Notes under the pieces: generated by a model
Database searches by the model: none
What the model was told of the DNA's origin: nothing
What the model saw: only the letters and a program-made list of their open reading frames with translations
Shown: positions 23,939-34,965 of the stretch, in pieces
Numbering within the stretch: the stretch's first letter is position 1
Layout of the letters: each line of letters starts with the position of its first letter
NCBI GenBank assembly: GCA_951802425.1
Contig: OX637797.1
Coordinates: 1,860,001-1,924,000, forward strand
Origin: Clavaria fumosa
Taxonomy: Eukaryota > Basidiomycota > Agaricomycetes > Agaricales > Clavariaceae
Reading direction: 5' to 3'
DNA length: 64,000 bases
Position numbers and translations under genes: made by a program

Positions 23939-26001
23939 TCACGACCTCGCCTTCTCGCGCACCTCGCTCCAAAACCCGTCCCATCTCGCAGCCCGCGTCC
24001 GACCTTCCTCCTTCCCCGCTACCTCGAGCTCCGGCTCGAGTTTCTCCGCCTCACGAGACGTCAATGACGGTGGCGACAGTGGCAGCACGACCGCCGGCAC
24101 CGCACTCTCCACCTCTGGCTCTGCTCCCGTCTTCCCCTCTCGCTTTGTGTACGCTTGCCGCTGGGCAGCGGCCAGTCTATCAATCGCTTTGATTAGCGAA
24201 GGTGTGGCAGGGACTGACACCGCGCCTGGGGAAGTGGCTGCTTGGATTGGCGCCGACACCACGCCTGTTCCCATAGCCGGTGTGCCCTTCTGACGCGTCG
24301 ACCCCCGATGCCGCTGCATGAACTCGGGGCTCCACCCTGGCGTGCCTCGCGACGCGCGCCGCTTGAGCTGGTCCGCGTGCGCGGTCATGTCTTCATGGTC
24401 CGAGTACTCCGGTACCCCCTCGCCCGCAGCCGCCGCCTTTTTGAACGGGCCCACCTCCGCTGGCCCCCCCATGCGTCTCATCGTCGATCGGCCCCTCGTG
24501 GACGCGGCGTGGTCGTCGCCCCCGTTCAGCGTGGCGCTCCAGTTGCTGGTAGTTGTCGAGTTTTGTGAGGCGCGCACCTTTGCTAGCGGACGGCTGTTGT
24601 GGTACTTGTCGTGTGGCGCAGGGGCCTTTACATTGTCGTCTGCGTCAGAGTCCGACGACGAGTCGTCATCCAGGTCCAATGGTTTGAATTTGGCTCCTTC
24701 GCGCTTGTGCGGAGGGATTTTGAGCATCGCGCGCAGACCCCCGCCGCGGCCGTGCTTTACGTCACCGCCCAGTTCTGGTTTCGAGACACCCAACGGAGGT
24801 GCCGGCGCCGTTGTGACGAGGGTCTTGCCGTCTTGCACGAGCGCCGTCTGCTGCATGTGGTCCTTGTGCGGCCAGCGGATGATGTCGGGCAAGGGTGCGG
24901 GATGGCTAGGCGCTGCCCTCCCGAACAGGCGATCCCACACGGAATATGACATTGGCTGGAATGTCCCTGCGCGGTCAGGTGCGCTGGGCAGCTCAGCGGT
25001 GTAGTTGGCGAGATACTGATCCCATATCTACGCATTCGTGAGTAAGGGAACGATGCCGGGGTCGGCAAACAGCAGTTGAACGCACCTCGTCGGGGTTCTC
25101 GCCGAACTGGCGCCTGAGGAGCCAGTCGCACGCCGTTCCGGCACAGAGAAGGAAACACCACGCCGCGCTGAGGCCGCGCTCCTTGGGCGTGCCCCACTCG
25201 AGGCTGGCAGGGCGCCAGAGGCGCTCCCAGACGTCCGCCCACGCGGGGATGCGCGCGAGGAGTGCGATGGCGAGGACGACGCCAAACGCGCCCGTCGCAC
25301 TAGCCGCGAGCCGCAGCGACGCGTGTTGTGTGTGTGCGAGTGGTAGGAGCGTCAGGATCGTCAGAATCGGGACGAAGATGGCGGTGAGGACGACACGCGA
25401 AAGGAGGGATGGGTGTAAGATGACCGACAGGGAAAGCGAGAGCGCAGCTCTGATTCGGGGTCGACGAATGAGCTGGGTGTATGTGGGTAGGTGATGTATG
25501 TAGAATGAGACGCACCCTCCTGACAGACCAGAGAATGCAAGCGCGCAATACTTCCAACGCCCCGCGAGGGCGGTAGTGACTAAAGCTGGGAGCAGCCAGA
25601 CGGGCAGAAACGATTTGGATGTCAGAGGTGGCGTCGCTGGCGATTTGTTCGGGATGAGGAGCGTCAGAAATGTAGTGAAATGTACTGTGCAATAGGCATT
25701 GAAAGATAAAATGTGAGCCGACAACTGCATAGATAGGCGTACCACCGAATGTATAACCAGAAGCTAGGCCGCCTAAGCCGCCCCCGAGCCGCAAGTGCCA
25801 TTGCTTTTGACCTTTGGTACCGTAAAGACTGGAAGTAGAGTCGTGTCGTGGGCTGAACGAGCGTGAACGGTCCAGTGTGAAGAACGCGCCGGAGAACGTG
25901 AGCAGGAGAGAGACGAATAATAAAGGTAATGAGTAAGCCAGAGAGAACGGCGGTGGAGAGAGTAACGTGAGGAGGTCTACACTGGGTTGCAGAGCGGACA
26001 T
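23939..26001 (-). CDS. DUF4203 / TMEM198-like multi-pass membrane protein with long cytosolic tail
   Basis: Fungal integral membrane protein of unknown function. From the start at 26001 (MSALQPSVDLLTLLSPPPFS) a signal-like or first helix is followed by GGGLGGLASGYTFGG-type glycine-rich membrane segments and about six more helices up to about 25100. An intron near 25745 joins the first and second exon blocks. After YLANYTAELPSAPD a 330-residue hydrophilic tail follows (24952-23939), with acidic (DLDDDSSSDSDADD) and Arg/Ser-rich stretches. The tail ends EVREKARS. The membrane part fits the DUF4203 pattern; the tail is not recognised. A CACGTG box lies 216 bases upstream. Confidence 0.72.
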
Positions 26002-26636
26002 GATTGGGGAAGACGTCGGCGTACTACACAGGGGCTCAGCCGTCAGTGCAAGACCTGCCTCTTAAAATTGAAGCCTTGAGGATGGTCAACTGCACCACAG
26101 GCAGTCTGGAGACTGGGAAAGCTGACTGGCAGCTCGACGCCGGAGTCGTTGTGCGGGCTGGCGGGACTTGACGGCTTCATAGCATGAGCGCCCAACTCAC
26201 CTCAGATGGCTTAAAGTCACGTGATGCGGGGACAGGGGCTTTCGCTGGGATCTCTGGCGTCGTCATAAAACGGATCAATACTCAATCTCAATGTACAGCA
26301 TACCAGCACAGAGCGAACAAGATGAGCAACACAGAACAATAACTCAGAGACCAGAATTCGATATTACTACAAGACCAACATAGGATGAACGTTGTGCATA
26401 TGCTGCGAACGACCATCCCTTCTCTGATATACAATCAGATAGAACGAAACGAGCGGGCAAGGCGACCAGATTTCCTTCGCAAGAATTTGCAACATTCACG
26501 GGGAAAACTCATGGATAAGTTTAAGCGCGCGTTCCGACCTCGGTTTGATATCACACTCGAACGGTTCAGTCATCCTGCCCGACACCATCAAGTCAGAAAC
26601 ATTGCCACGACAAGCAAGACCACGTTGAGATGAGAA
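26002..26636. other. Intergenic region between the DUF4203 gene and the P450
   Basis: Promoter of the DUF4203 gene plus the 3' flank of the P450. An 82-codon basic open frame (26385-26633, plus strand) is present, but it has no domain, no introns and no typical context, so I do not call it a gene. Confidence 0.6.
26218..26223. promoter_or_regulatory. CACGTG box upstream of the DUF4203 gene
   Basis: GTCACGTGAT, 216 bases upstream of the start codon. Binding by a Cbf1-type factor is inferred. Confidence 0.35.
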
Positions 26637-28816
26637 TCACCTGAAGAACCCCTTGCCATAGCGAACTTCAGGCTCGATGACGTTACCATTCTTATCGGTA
26701 GCCTTTGATAACTTGAGCGTAGCAAGCATTGACACCATCAGCAGCCATGCTGTGGACTCCACGAGGTGTAAACCGACACAACGCCTATATATATAATAGT
26801 GTGGCGAGGGCATCCACGGACCATGAGGCTGTGGACTACTACACGTCAAAGGGAGACACACCTGCGACCAAACCCAAAGACGAAGTTGCGTGGATCCCTT
26901 CTCCTTTTAGTCTGCTCGTCTGCGGGTGTCAAAAAGCGATCCGGATCGAAAACATCTGCATTAGGGTAGAGTTGCTCATCACGGCACATTTGCCTTAAGA
27001 AGGAATGATCAGTAAGTCTTCCTCTCGCAAACTGACACGACAGTACCAGATGTTTGCGATGATCTGAAGATAAGCATCAACCCCCGCACAGATAGGGTTA
27101 TGATCTGATGCTCACCAGCGATCCCTTAGGAAGAAACATACCACCACAAATATCATCCTGCATCAATCTGTGCGGAACATCTGGAAGCTGCATCACCTTC
27201 TCTGAGCTGTGGATATGGGGCAAGAAGGCCTACTGAGTGGAACAGGTACGCCCCAGCGCAAGCTTTCGGTCATGATGGCGTCACAGTAAGGTAGGGACGG
27301 GCGGTCGCTGAAAGCCGGCCACCGATCGTTGCCGACGACGGCATCGATTTCGGCTTGCGCTTTGGCTTGGACATCAGGATAGAGGATCATGGCGAAGACG
27401 AATTGGTCGATGAGAGAGAGGGTCTGTTCTGGAGTCAACGGCAACAAGCGAGCAAGTATCTATTCAACTTACTGTCTCCGTGCTGCCTGTAGTGTGTCAT
27501 TGTATGATCAGTCAAGTGTGACAGGCATCGATGGGGTAGACTACCTGAGAACATTGCAGTAGCAGCAGCCTTGATATCGGAATTTTTCTCGCTGTCCAAT
27601 GGACCATCTCCGCCGATCAGGGTCGAGCAAAACGAGGGGGACGCAGACCCATCGCGCTATTCCGAGCACATATACGCGTTAGCGAATGGGCAGACGTGAA
27701 GGATAAAAACTTGCCATCATTCTCGTGACATACTCGTATGGCTCGTTGACTAATCTTTCTATTTGGTTCTTCCATACTGCAGCTTTGCGCTTAAAACCTG
27801 CACCCGGGAACCAACTCGGCAAACGTCGCACTGCGGAAAACCGGGAAAATAAAGGAGCGAACTTCGGAGTGAATAGATAGCTTACAGGCAGGGAAGACAT
27901 CGACAAGCCAAAGGCCGTTTCCAGAGAATATCTCGTCCGTGAGGATAGACATGACTTCCGACGAGAGTGTGAGAAGCTTGTCATCCTCGGACTCAACCTG
28001 GTATCCGTAGATGGTCGAGAGAACGAGGCCACCCGTATATCTAAATGGATGGAGACCAATACGCGCGTTACGAGTCTGTAAATACGTGACTTGAGTGGCA
28101 TTGATAATCTACGTACCGTCTGATGTGGAGCCTGTAATCGGAAGGATCTGTTCCGTCCAAAAGACTGTGGAAGAACAAAGGAATTTGCCTTGCGATGGCT
28201 GGCTGGTAGATTGTCCGGACACTTGAAGCTCCAAGTGCACGGTCCATGAGTTTCCGCTGACGGCGGTACATGTCGCCATAACCTTGAAGTACAGTCTTCG
28301 CGAGGATACACAGTCAGCGAAGTTATCACACATGACAGCGACCCATCACGTACGTCGTGGCTCAGGCCACATCTAAGATATATTTGTCAGGAACGCAGCC
28401 TTTGTATGGATGGGGGTTACGATTTGTACGCACAATTCAGTTGCCATGACATAGCGCATTCTGTCCGAGTAGATCGACCCACGTTTCTCGAGCAAATTCA
28501 CAGCAATCTCGTATGTATTGAGAAATACAACGCCTTGTCCCATGAGATCCAGATAGCATATATCCCCTGAAGAATTTTAGAGTCGTTATTTGAGGACAGA
28601 CGTTGGATATGCCTCACCGAAGGTCTGTGCCATCTTAGTGACGGCTAACCATTGTTCCTGGGCTGGAAGATCGAATACATTTCCCACAATTGGAAGAGGT
28701 GTTGGCCCGGGGGGGAGTGCTGAAGTATTCTTACGCGTCCGAGACCACAAGACGAGAACTATGAGAACCCCGAGGGCGAGAAACGCGACTGAATCAAACT
28801 TGGTGACTTGGTGCAT
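26637..28816 (-). CDS. Cytochrome P450 monooxygenase, ER-anchored
   Basis: Microsomal class II P450 resembling the fungal O-methylsterigmatocystin oxidoreductase-like group; substrate unknown. An N-terminal anchor (VAFLALGVLIVLVLW) is followed by the hinge PPGPTPLPIVGN. Later motifs are MYRRQRKLMDRALGASS (helix C region), helix I near STDT/LSLIDQFVFAMILYP, ESLRWGVPVPL with the ExxR pair, PNADVFDPDRF, and the heme loop FGFGRRRCVG, which is joined across an intron at about 26780-26860. A 17-nt exon (27048-27064) encodes IIANI and part of the next Trp codon. About ten introns. All P450 signature residues are present, so the gene looks intact. The neighbouring epoxide hydrolase may act in the same pathway. 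Confidence 0.9.
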
Positions 28817-29701
28817 GGTCGGCAGGGAGCAAGACAGTATTGGTGGTGGGAGCAGGCACTATATAAAGGTTCGGACATGTATGGATTATGGTCCCAGCAA
28901 GCCAATCGGTGATCCATGATCCCAGCAAAAGCGTGGGGTGGTAAAAAGGAGCAGGGGGCGCTTTTCCCTTAAAGGATTAGCAATCAGAGACAGACACGCG
29001 CTGAGGAAAGGGGCTTCCCGTCCTGCTCGCTCACTACTACAGTAGGTGCGCTGCCTTTCTCCCTGTTGCTCACTACTACACTACAGTAGGTGCGCTGCCT
29101 TTCTCCCTGTTGCTCACATCTTCTTGCTTACAAGTGCATGGCACTCTGTATTCTGTACCACTACCATTTGCCTTTACACGACCTTGCGAGCTGAGCAGCA
29201 TCGGATGCTAATCGTTTGGAGCTAAGCTCAAGCTACAAGGACCATTCTTCCTCACGTGCTTCTCTGAAAACGATCGTAGTCTGGTGCAGTAGGTTCGGTG
29301 GTCAACAGCGAGCATCGCGAGAATCCCGTTTATGTTCCGCGCCGTCTGAAACGTTCAACTAGTTGTCTTCGAGATCAAATGCTGTCAGACGCGATTGCGG
29401 ATCTACTACAACAGACGTCGATCGCTTGAAGGTGACTGTTGATATCAGAGACTTAAACTTCAAGTTCGTGGCCACGTCCTTCTCAGTGTAGGATTTCCGT
29501 CGTGAGCGAGTTTCCTGATCGGCGTTTAACGATCTCTCTTCCTCGACACCCGCAAGGATGCGCAGACCTGTCAGCTCCATGGATATATCTCCTGGTAGCA
29601 AGATTGACGGCCATCAACACCTACGTCGCTACAACCTGTGAGGTGACACTGAGGTTGCCCACCTCGAGCACTCAAAATTCTCTCTCTAGTCATGACCATT
29701 C
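28817..29701. other. Intergenic region upstream of the P450
   Basis: No supported gene. It contains the duplicated block at 29029-29111 and a CACGTG at 29253-29258. An 80-codon minus-strand frame (29359-29601) has no recognisable domain. Confidence 0.6.
29029..29111. repeat. Tandem duplication, two copies of about 39-44 bp
   Basis: The block GCTCACTACTAC...CTCCCTGTT occurs at 29029-29067 and again at 29068-29111. The second copy carries an extra ACTAC. The copies are otherwise identical, indicating a recent duplication about 215 bases upstream of the P450 start. Confidence 0.88.
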
Positions 29702-31074
29702 TCACAATCTCGCCGATGCACGGTGTGCGACCGAGTCCAGCCATCCCAAGACGATTCCTGTGACATCCGCCTCAATCATGAGCCAATGCCCCTTCCCATC
29801 CAAGAACACTTCCGTGAGCTGAGGGATCCATTTGCGAGATCTCTTAGCCTGGCCTGGTGTCGTAAACGGGTCGTCCCCGCCCCAGACAAAGAGGACGGGA
29901 AGGTCAGAGGGCAGTTGTAATGGAAACTGAGCCGCTGGACAGAGCCTCGTTAGTTAGTCAACTGAGAAGACGCGCAAGATAGGGTTCCGGACCTTGCTCT
30001 TCTTCATACCTAAGCCGAAGGGTGCGGTAGTAGGACAATGGGCCTTGCATGCCCCCCTGCTGGAATTGGGCCAGATAGTACTCGAACTCCTGGCGCACGA
30101 TAAGACATCATACAATCAATGCATTGAAGTTCTCTGAATCACCTTGGAGTTGAGTAAACTTCCGCCTTCATCGGGACTGTTAAGCGCCAATATTGACCTC
30201 TTGAGATCACGAATAGAGCGACCATCGTCCTTTGAGGCATTATATGCGACTTTCAGGAACGAAGGTAGCTTCAAAGGACGTCAACATTGATCGTGCTCGG
30301 TATATTGGACAAATCCTTACCCTTGCTTCAATTTCTTTGGTGGAAGTCTCGTTCGCAAAGTAGAGTTGGTACGCTAGATTGGGCGCACGTCTGGCTACTT
30401 CTTCAATAGAAATCCATACAGGGTTTCGAGGCCAATAGGGAGTGGCCAGACTAGAGTATGACATTAACCACCGGAGAGTTGGGTGTGCTTGGTGAATGAC
30501 GTACAGCACAAGACCACGCAGTCTGTCCGGATGCCAGAGTGCGAAGCGACTAACGATTAAGGAGCCCCAGTCGTGTCCAACGAGGATCTAAATGACAACG
30601 AATGAACTTAGAATAGTAGTTGACTATGATAGCTCAAGAGCTACGGACAGCTTTGTGAACACCGAGGAAATCCAACAGCGCGGCTAGATCGTTGCAGAGC
30701 TTCTGATGGGTGTACTCTGATAGCTCTTTAGGCTTGTCAGTCCCGCCGTACCCTAGCTGTCATCTCACGATAAATGATGAACGTTGATGAACAGTCGAAT
30801 TGAATACATAACGAACCATGTCTGGTACGACGACCCGATAACCCTTGCGGACCCAAGGTCCAATCTGATTCCTATAACCATACCTACAAGGCGGTTGGAA
30901 GCTGCAGCAGACGCTAAGGGTGGAGCAGAGCTACCAGCAGTCTGGGAATCCATGAACGAGCAAGAGAGTCTGCGATGAGCCATTGGCTGAAATCTGGTCT
31001 ACGAAATGGTATTTTCTGCCCGTTGAAAGCACCGCTGTCCTGTGGTTGAAACTGCTCGGATCCTTTGGGTCCAT
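29702..31074 (-). CDS. Epoxide hydrolase (alpha/beta-hydrolase fold)
   Basis: Soluble alpha/beta hydrolase that opens epoxides to diols. The start at 31074 gives MDPKDPSSFNHRTAVLSTGR and then KYHFVDQISANGSSQTLLLVHGFPDCW, which includes the HGFP oxyanion motif. YRVVVPDMVRY follows after an intron. The nucleophile elbow is ILVGHDWGSLIVSRFALWHP, with Asp as nucleophile. A lid Tyr lies in the Gln/Gly-rich stretch near 30060. The catalytic His is in FLDGKGHWLMIEA, and the protein ends LDSVAHRASARL. The triad and lid are complete, so activity is likely. It is on the same strand as the P450 (886 bases upstream of that gene's start) and is divergent from the CASC3-like gene. Confidence 0.9.
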
Positions 31075-31457
31075 GTGGCTACAATGCCGCTGTCTCCAAC
31101 GACGACGACGGCGACGGGCACTCTGACTGGTGCCTTTTCGTCACGCGCGTGGCTGGTCGGTCACGCACTTGTTCAACAACGCAACTCTCCTCCACTCTTT
31201 GTGTACACCGCCCACCCAACATCCCATTCTCGCTGCAACAATCCACACAGCCCTTTCTCACAGCCGTACCGCGATTCACATCAGCAGAACATATTACTCG
31301 ACAGCCTTCGCTAGTCCGTCAGTTTATCGCAAGTCTGATTTCAAATTTTACCGCCTAAAGCTTTCTAGTCGTCCGCCACCTCCGTTCTGGTCAGTTTCTT
31401 TCTACTCTCACCTCTTCGAGAGCATTGTGTCGATATCTGCAGCCACTCGTCAGAGAA
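31075..31457. promoter_or_regulatory. Divergent promoter between epoxide hydrolase and CASC3-like gene
   Basis: No supported gene. It is pyrimidine- and CA-rich toward the CASC3-like start (for example 31365-31425), as expected for a leader. No conserved box was identified. Confidence 0.5.
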
Positions 31458-34073
31458 ATGCCTGCTCTAGATCCCGTGAAAACGTCGTCCCACAAGTCCA
31501 GCGACTCCGCAGCGCTTGCCTCGGCGCAGCGCAAGAAGACCCGACCAGTCCGGCGTCGTGGGAGGGCAAAGAACATCACAGACAGCGACGATGACATCGA
31601 ACGAGAAGCCGTCTCTTCGGACTCTGGAGAGGACGACCATCAGTCTACCTCTGATGACTCCCTGAGCGAACCGTCAGAGGACGTCATGTCCGATGGCCAT
31701 ACCCGTGTCCTCACACCCGGCACTTCTCAGAGCCCAGTTGACAGGTCGCTGCTCCGAGACGAACTTTCTGCCAATGTCGTCGCTCAAATGAACCATGGCA
31801 ACAACTCGTTCTTCAAATCAGCCGGGAATTGGTCAGAAATGGTCGCCGACGAGACGGCCAATGGTCCGGCGGGTCTACCTGTGGTGGATTTCGAGGATTT
31901 CAACGGACGTATTGGTCATGAACAGCCCTCTTCTACCTCCCGCACACGCAAACCCTCAAAGTCTGGCCATAAGCCCGTCGCTGGTCGCACTGCCTCAGCA
32001 TCACTTCTCAAGCCGTCTCCTTCTTCCACTCCTGACCCTTCTTCCACATCCAATACTGCAACTCAAGGCGATCCTATAGACGAAGACGGAGCCACTTCTT
32101 CCGCGTCCAGGAGAGCTGCACAACGCTCGTACGAGAGGCCCCCTGGTCAAACTGCCCGTCAAGCCTATCAGCAGCGATTGGAGAGTGATCCCTCTTATGT
32201 GCCAACCCTCGGGGAATTCTGGGGCCATGACGACCGTCTCATGGACAAGAATCTTCGAAGCCTCAGCGGCTGGTGGCGCGTACGGTGGCAGGAGAGGGGC
32301 CGCGGGAGGGGAGGTTTCAGCCGAGGTGCCTCGAATATGGGCCGAGGAAGGGGAGGCAACGGTGGAGGGCAGTCGGTGCGGCCGACTAACGGCGATCCTG
32401 GGCAGTCTGGCATGAACGGTGACCATGCGGATGTGCCGGACGTGCCCCCCATAGAACGAACATGGGGACACGATGGCTTCGAGGAGATGAGGCGCCGAGA
32501 AGAGCGCAACCATTCGCCACCTCAAGGCCATGCATCGCAGCCCCGAGGAGGCGGTAATAGGTCAGCCTCGTCTAGCCGAGCACGCGGCTGGCCCTCAGCC
32601 GAGAATGCCTCGTCCTCGACCGCCCCCGCGAAGTCCCATCCTCCGGCTGGTGCTGCGCCTTCGGGTGTTGCGTCACCCCGCCGTCCCTGGTTCGCTATGA
32701 GACCTGAGCGTGCATGGACGAAGCAGCACGACTCGTTCCTCTACATCGACCCCGCGCTGCGGCCCCGTCCCGGCCAAGGACCAGGTATTCGACTGAAATT
32801 GCCGGGGGCGACGCATGCCCAGATCATCAGGGTGCCTCCCGGGGCTTTCTCCCCCGCTCGCAGACTAGCCCCCAAGATCGTCGCCAGCGCAACAGGGTCG
32901 GAGGATGGCGAAAAGACGTTTGTGGTGCGCCTCCCGCCGCGTGCCGTGAAGGTAGCGGAGCAGGATGCTTGTGCTGCTCCCGCTATCATGGAGGAGACGG
33001 TCACGACTGTAGAACAGCCTCCGATCGAACAAGTCTCCACCGTCCGGTCAACCGTCCAAGCGTCACCAGTCGTTTTGGCAGTCAAGCCCGCCGCTCCACC
33101 GCCTGTTCCAGTCGTCAAGCCTGTGGTTCAGAAACCCGAGCCGAGCCCCGTGGCGGCAAAAGTAGCACACGAGCAGAAAGCGACCCCGTTAGTACATACC
33201 TCTGCGCCCAAACCCTCTACAGACACGACGACAAAACCTGCAGAAGCCGAACCGTCTTCGAAGCCTCCAGTACCTGGACCGCCCACTCTTGCGCCGATCC
33301 AAACAACGTTCTCGCCAGCGCCGCAGCCACAGCCGCAGACGCAGACGCCATACAGCTCGGCGTACGCGTACGCGCACTCGTTCGCCCACGGGATCGCAAT
33401 GGGCCAGAACGGCGTGCCGTACGACGTCGCCACAGGGCGCGCCTTGTATCTGCAGCCGCCGCCGGCGCTATACGGCGCGCAACCCATGCTGCACGCGCCG
33501 ATCCCGATGCCGTATGCACACGGACACGTGCGCCATCACATGACGCCCGACTTCCTTGCACAGGCACAGCTCTCGTCGCCCACGCCGCCAATGCCGAGCT
33601 TCATCGACCCATCTACCGGCGCGACCATCTTCTCGCTGCCCCGCCAGAACTCTCGCATAGAGATACGCCCTCCTCCCCCTCCGGACGGTAACGGTGACGT
33701 GGTAGCAACGGGCAAGACTATCAGGCGACGCGCGTCGGACTCGAGGAACGGTGCCGTCGCTACCAATGCCTATGCATCCCCGCAAATGACACATAGCTCA
33801 GGCCACCCAGAGTACTTTGCAACGCTCACCGGGACAGGGCAAGGGATGCCGTCGTATCACCCGGCCGACATGCAATCGTCTGCTGAGCTTGGTCAAGCCT
33901 CTCAGCAGACACTGGACCCGGCTATGGCGGCGTATCCTGCGTACCATCACCAGCAGCAGTACTTCTACCCCGATGCGTACGGATTCCCGCAATACATGGA
34001 TATGTCGCAGATGCAGGCTTACGATGTCTACTCTTCCGATCCGCGCGCCTCCCAGCCTACGGCGTATTATTGA
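31458..34073 (+). CDS. CASC3/Barentsz-like exon-junction-complex protein (Btz domain)
   Basis: Candidate exon junction complex core subunit that binds eIF4AIII on spliced mRNA. A single uninterrupted exon encodes 871 residues. The Btz/SELOR-type block is at residues about 243-285: DPSYVPTLGEFWGHDDRLMD, then W-rich GWWRVRW. An RGG tract follows (RGRGRGGFSRG...GRGRGGNGGGQ), then a second W-containing block PIERTWGHDGFEEMRRREE and SFLYIDPALRPRPGQGP. The rest is disordered: Ser/Asp/Glu-rich N-terminus, Pro/Ala/Gln-rich C-terminus ending PRASQPTAYY. The domain fixes the family; the missing introns are unusual here. Identification rests on the Btz block, so the role is inferred. Confidence 0.78.
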   Translation: MPALDPVKTSSHKSSDSAALASAQRKKTRPVRRRGRAKNITDSDDDIEREAVSSDSGEDDHQSTSDDSLSEPSEDVMSDGHTRVLTPGTSQSPVDRSLLRDELSANVVAQMNHGNNSFFKSAGNWSEMVADETANGPAGLPVVDFEDFNGRIGHEQPSSTSRTRKPSKSGHKPVAGRTASASLLKPSPSSTPDPSSTSNTATQGDPIDEDGATSSASRRAAQRSYERPPGQTARQAYQQRLESDPSYVPTLGEFWGHDDRLMDKNLRSLSGWWRVRWQERGRGRGGFSRGASNMGRGRGGNGGGQSVRPTNGDPGQSGMNGDHADVPDVPPIERTWGHDGFEEMRRREERNHSPPQGHASQPRGGGNRSASSSRARGWPSAENASSSTAPAKSHPPAGAAPSGVASPRRPWFAMRPERAWTKQHDSFLYIDPALRPRPGQGPGIRLKLPGATHAQIIRVPPGAFSPARRLAPKIVASATGSEDGEKTFVVRLPPRAVKVAEQDACAAPAIMEETVTTVEQPPIEQVSTVRSTVQASPVVLAVKPAAPPPVPVVKPVVQKPEPSPVAAKVAHEQKATPLVHTSAPKPSTDTTTKPAEAEPSSKPPVPGPPTLAPIQTTFSPAPQPQPQTQTPYSSAYAYAHSFAHGIAMGQNGVPYDVATGRALYLQPPPALYGAQPMLHAPIPMPYAHGHVRHHMTPDFLAQAQLSSPTPPMPSFIDPSTGATIFSLPRQNSRIEIRPPPPPDGNGDVVATGKTIRRRASDSRNGAVATNAYASPQMTHSSGHPEYFATLTGTGQGMPSYHPADMQSSAELGQASQQTLDPAMAAYPAYHHQQQYFYPDAYGFPQYMDMSQMQAYDVYSSDPRASQPTAYY

Positions 34074-34965
34074 AGTGGTTGAGCGCGGCCTTGTTGTTCG
34101 TTCCTTTTCTTTTCTTTTCATTTTCCTGTATATGGTATGGTTTGGTTATTGCCCTACGTCGGTCTTGGGTTTTGTTTCTTCTCCCATCTTGTTTATCTCA
34201 GTCGCCGTCCGAACTATCATGCATCCGTCAGACAGGTTCGCAGTACCATGTTTTCCTATTTTTCCTTTCCCTTGTTGTCTTCTCTGCTAATCTCATTCAC
34301 GTCACATTATTTCTACTCATGTGCTGCGTCATGCTTCTTGTCTCCAGCATTGCTAGTACTCTAAATCGTAAACCATTCACGTCTGTCTGAGATGTCTACG
34401 TCGTGATGTGGTTTTATAGTACAGTCTACCAGTCTTTTCAGCCTGAGGAACATTTCCACAAACTCAGGTCTGGAAGTTGGAGTTTTCATCCAATGCACAC
34501 CATTTTTATCAAATATTTGGGGTTTTACCCATCAGCAAGGTGGAGGTCTTTGGGAAACAAAGTTGCTCTGCACGTTCCAGACAACTACTCCCTCTTAAAA
34601 ATTTGACGAGTCGGACACAGAACAAAGTTTTCCGGCTCGACCTCCAAGAACTCGCGAGGCAAATAGGTGATGGTAATTCCTATTACGCGAGTTTCATGCC
34701 GCTCGCTCAAATTCCAACACTCCCTTGGGTAAATCACACCTCTTACTATAATATGCAATGCTACAGACTATTCAATTGACACCCGCCTTGCAGCTTCACA
34801 TTGCATGAAATTGGGTTGAGAGGATTTCAGGTGGTAAAAAGTCATTGACCATAGTGAATTATCAGCCCTTTTTAACATTTTCATGTATAAATCCTTACAT
34901 TCAAGTCACTTTCTGTACAATTTACATGGTACAAGCCAAAACAAGCAAGAAAACTTACAGGCAGC
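34074..34965. other. Convergent 3' region between CASC3-like gene and RdRP
   Basis: T-rich, with no supported gene. It holds long pyrimidine runs (34095-34135) and AT-rich stretches, consistent with 3' untranslated regions and termination signals of both genes. Frames here have no domain. Confidence 0.7.

Noticed and set aside
26385..26633. 82-codon basic open reading frame on the plus strand
   Set aside because: No domain, no introns in an intron-dense genome, and it lies in the intergenic gap where such frames arise by chance.
29359..29601. 80-codon minus-strand open frame between P450 and epoxide hydrolase
   Set aside because: No similarity to any family I know, and it does not join in frame to either neighbour.
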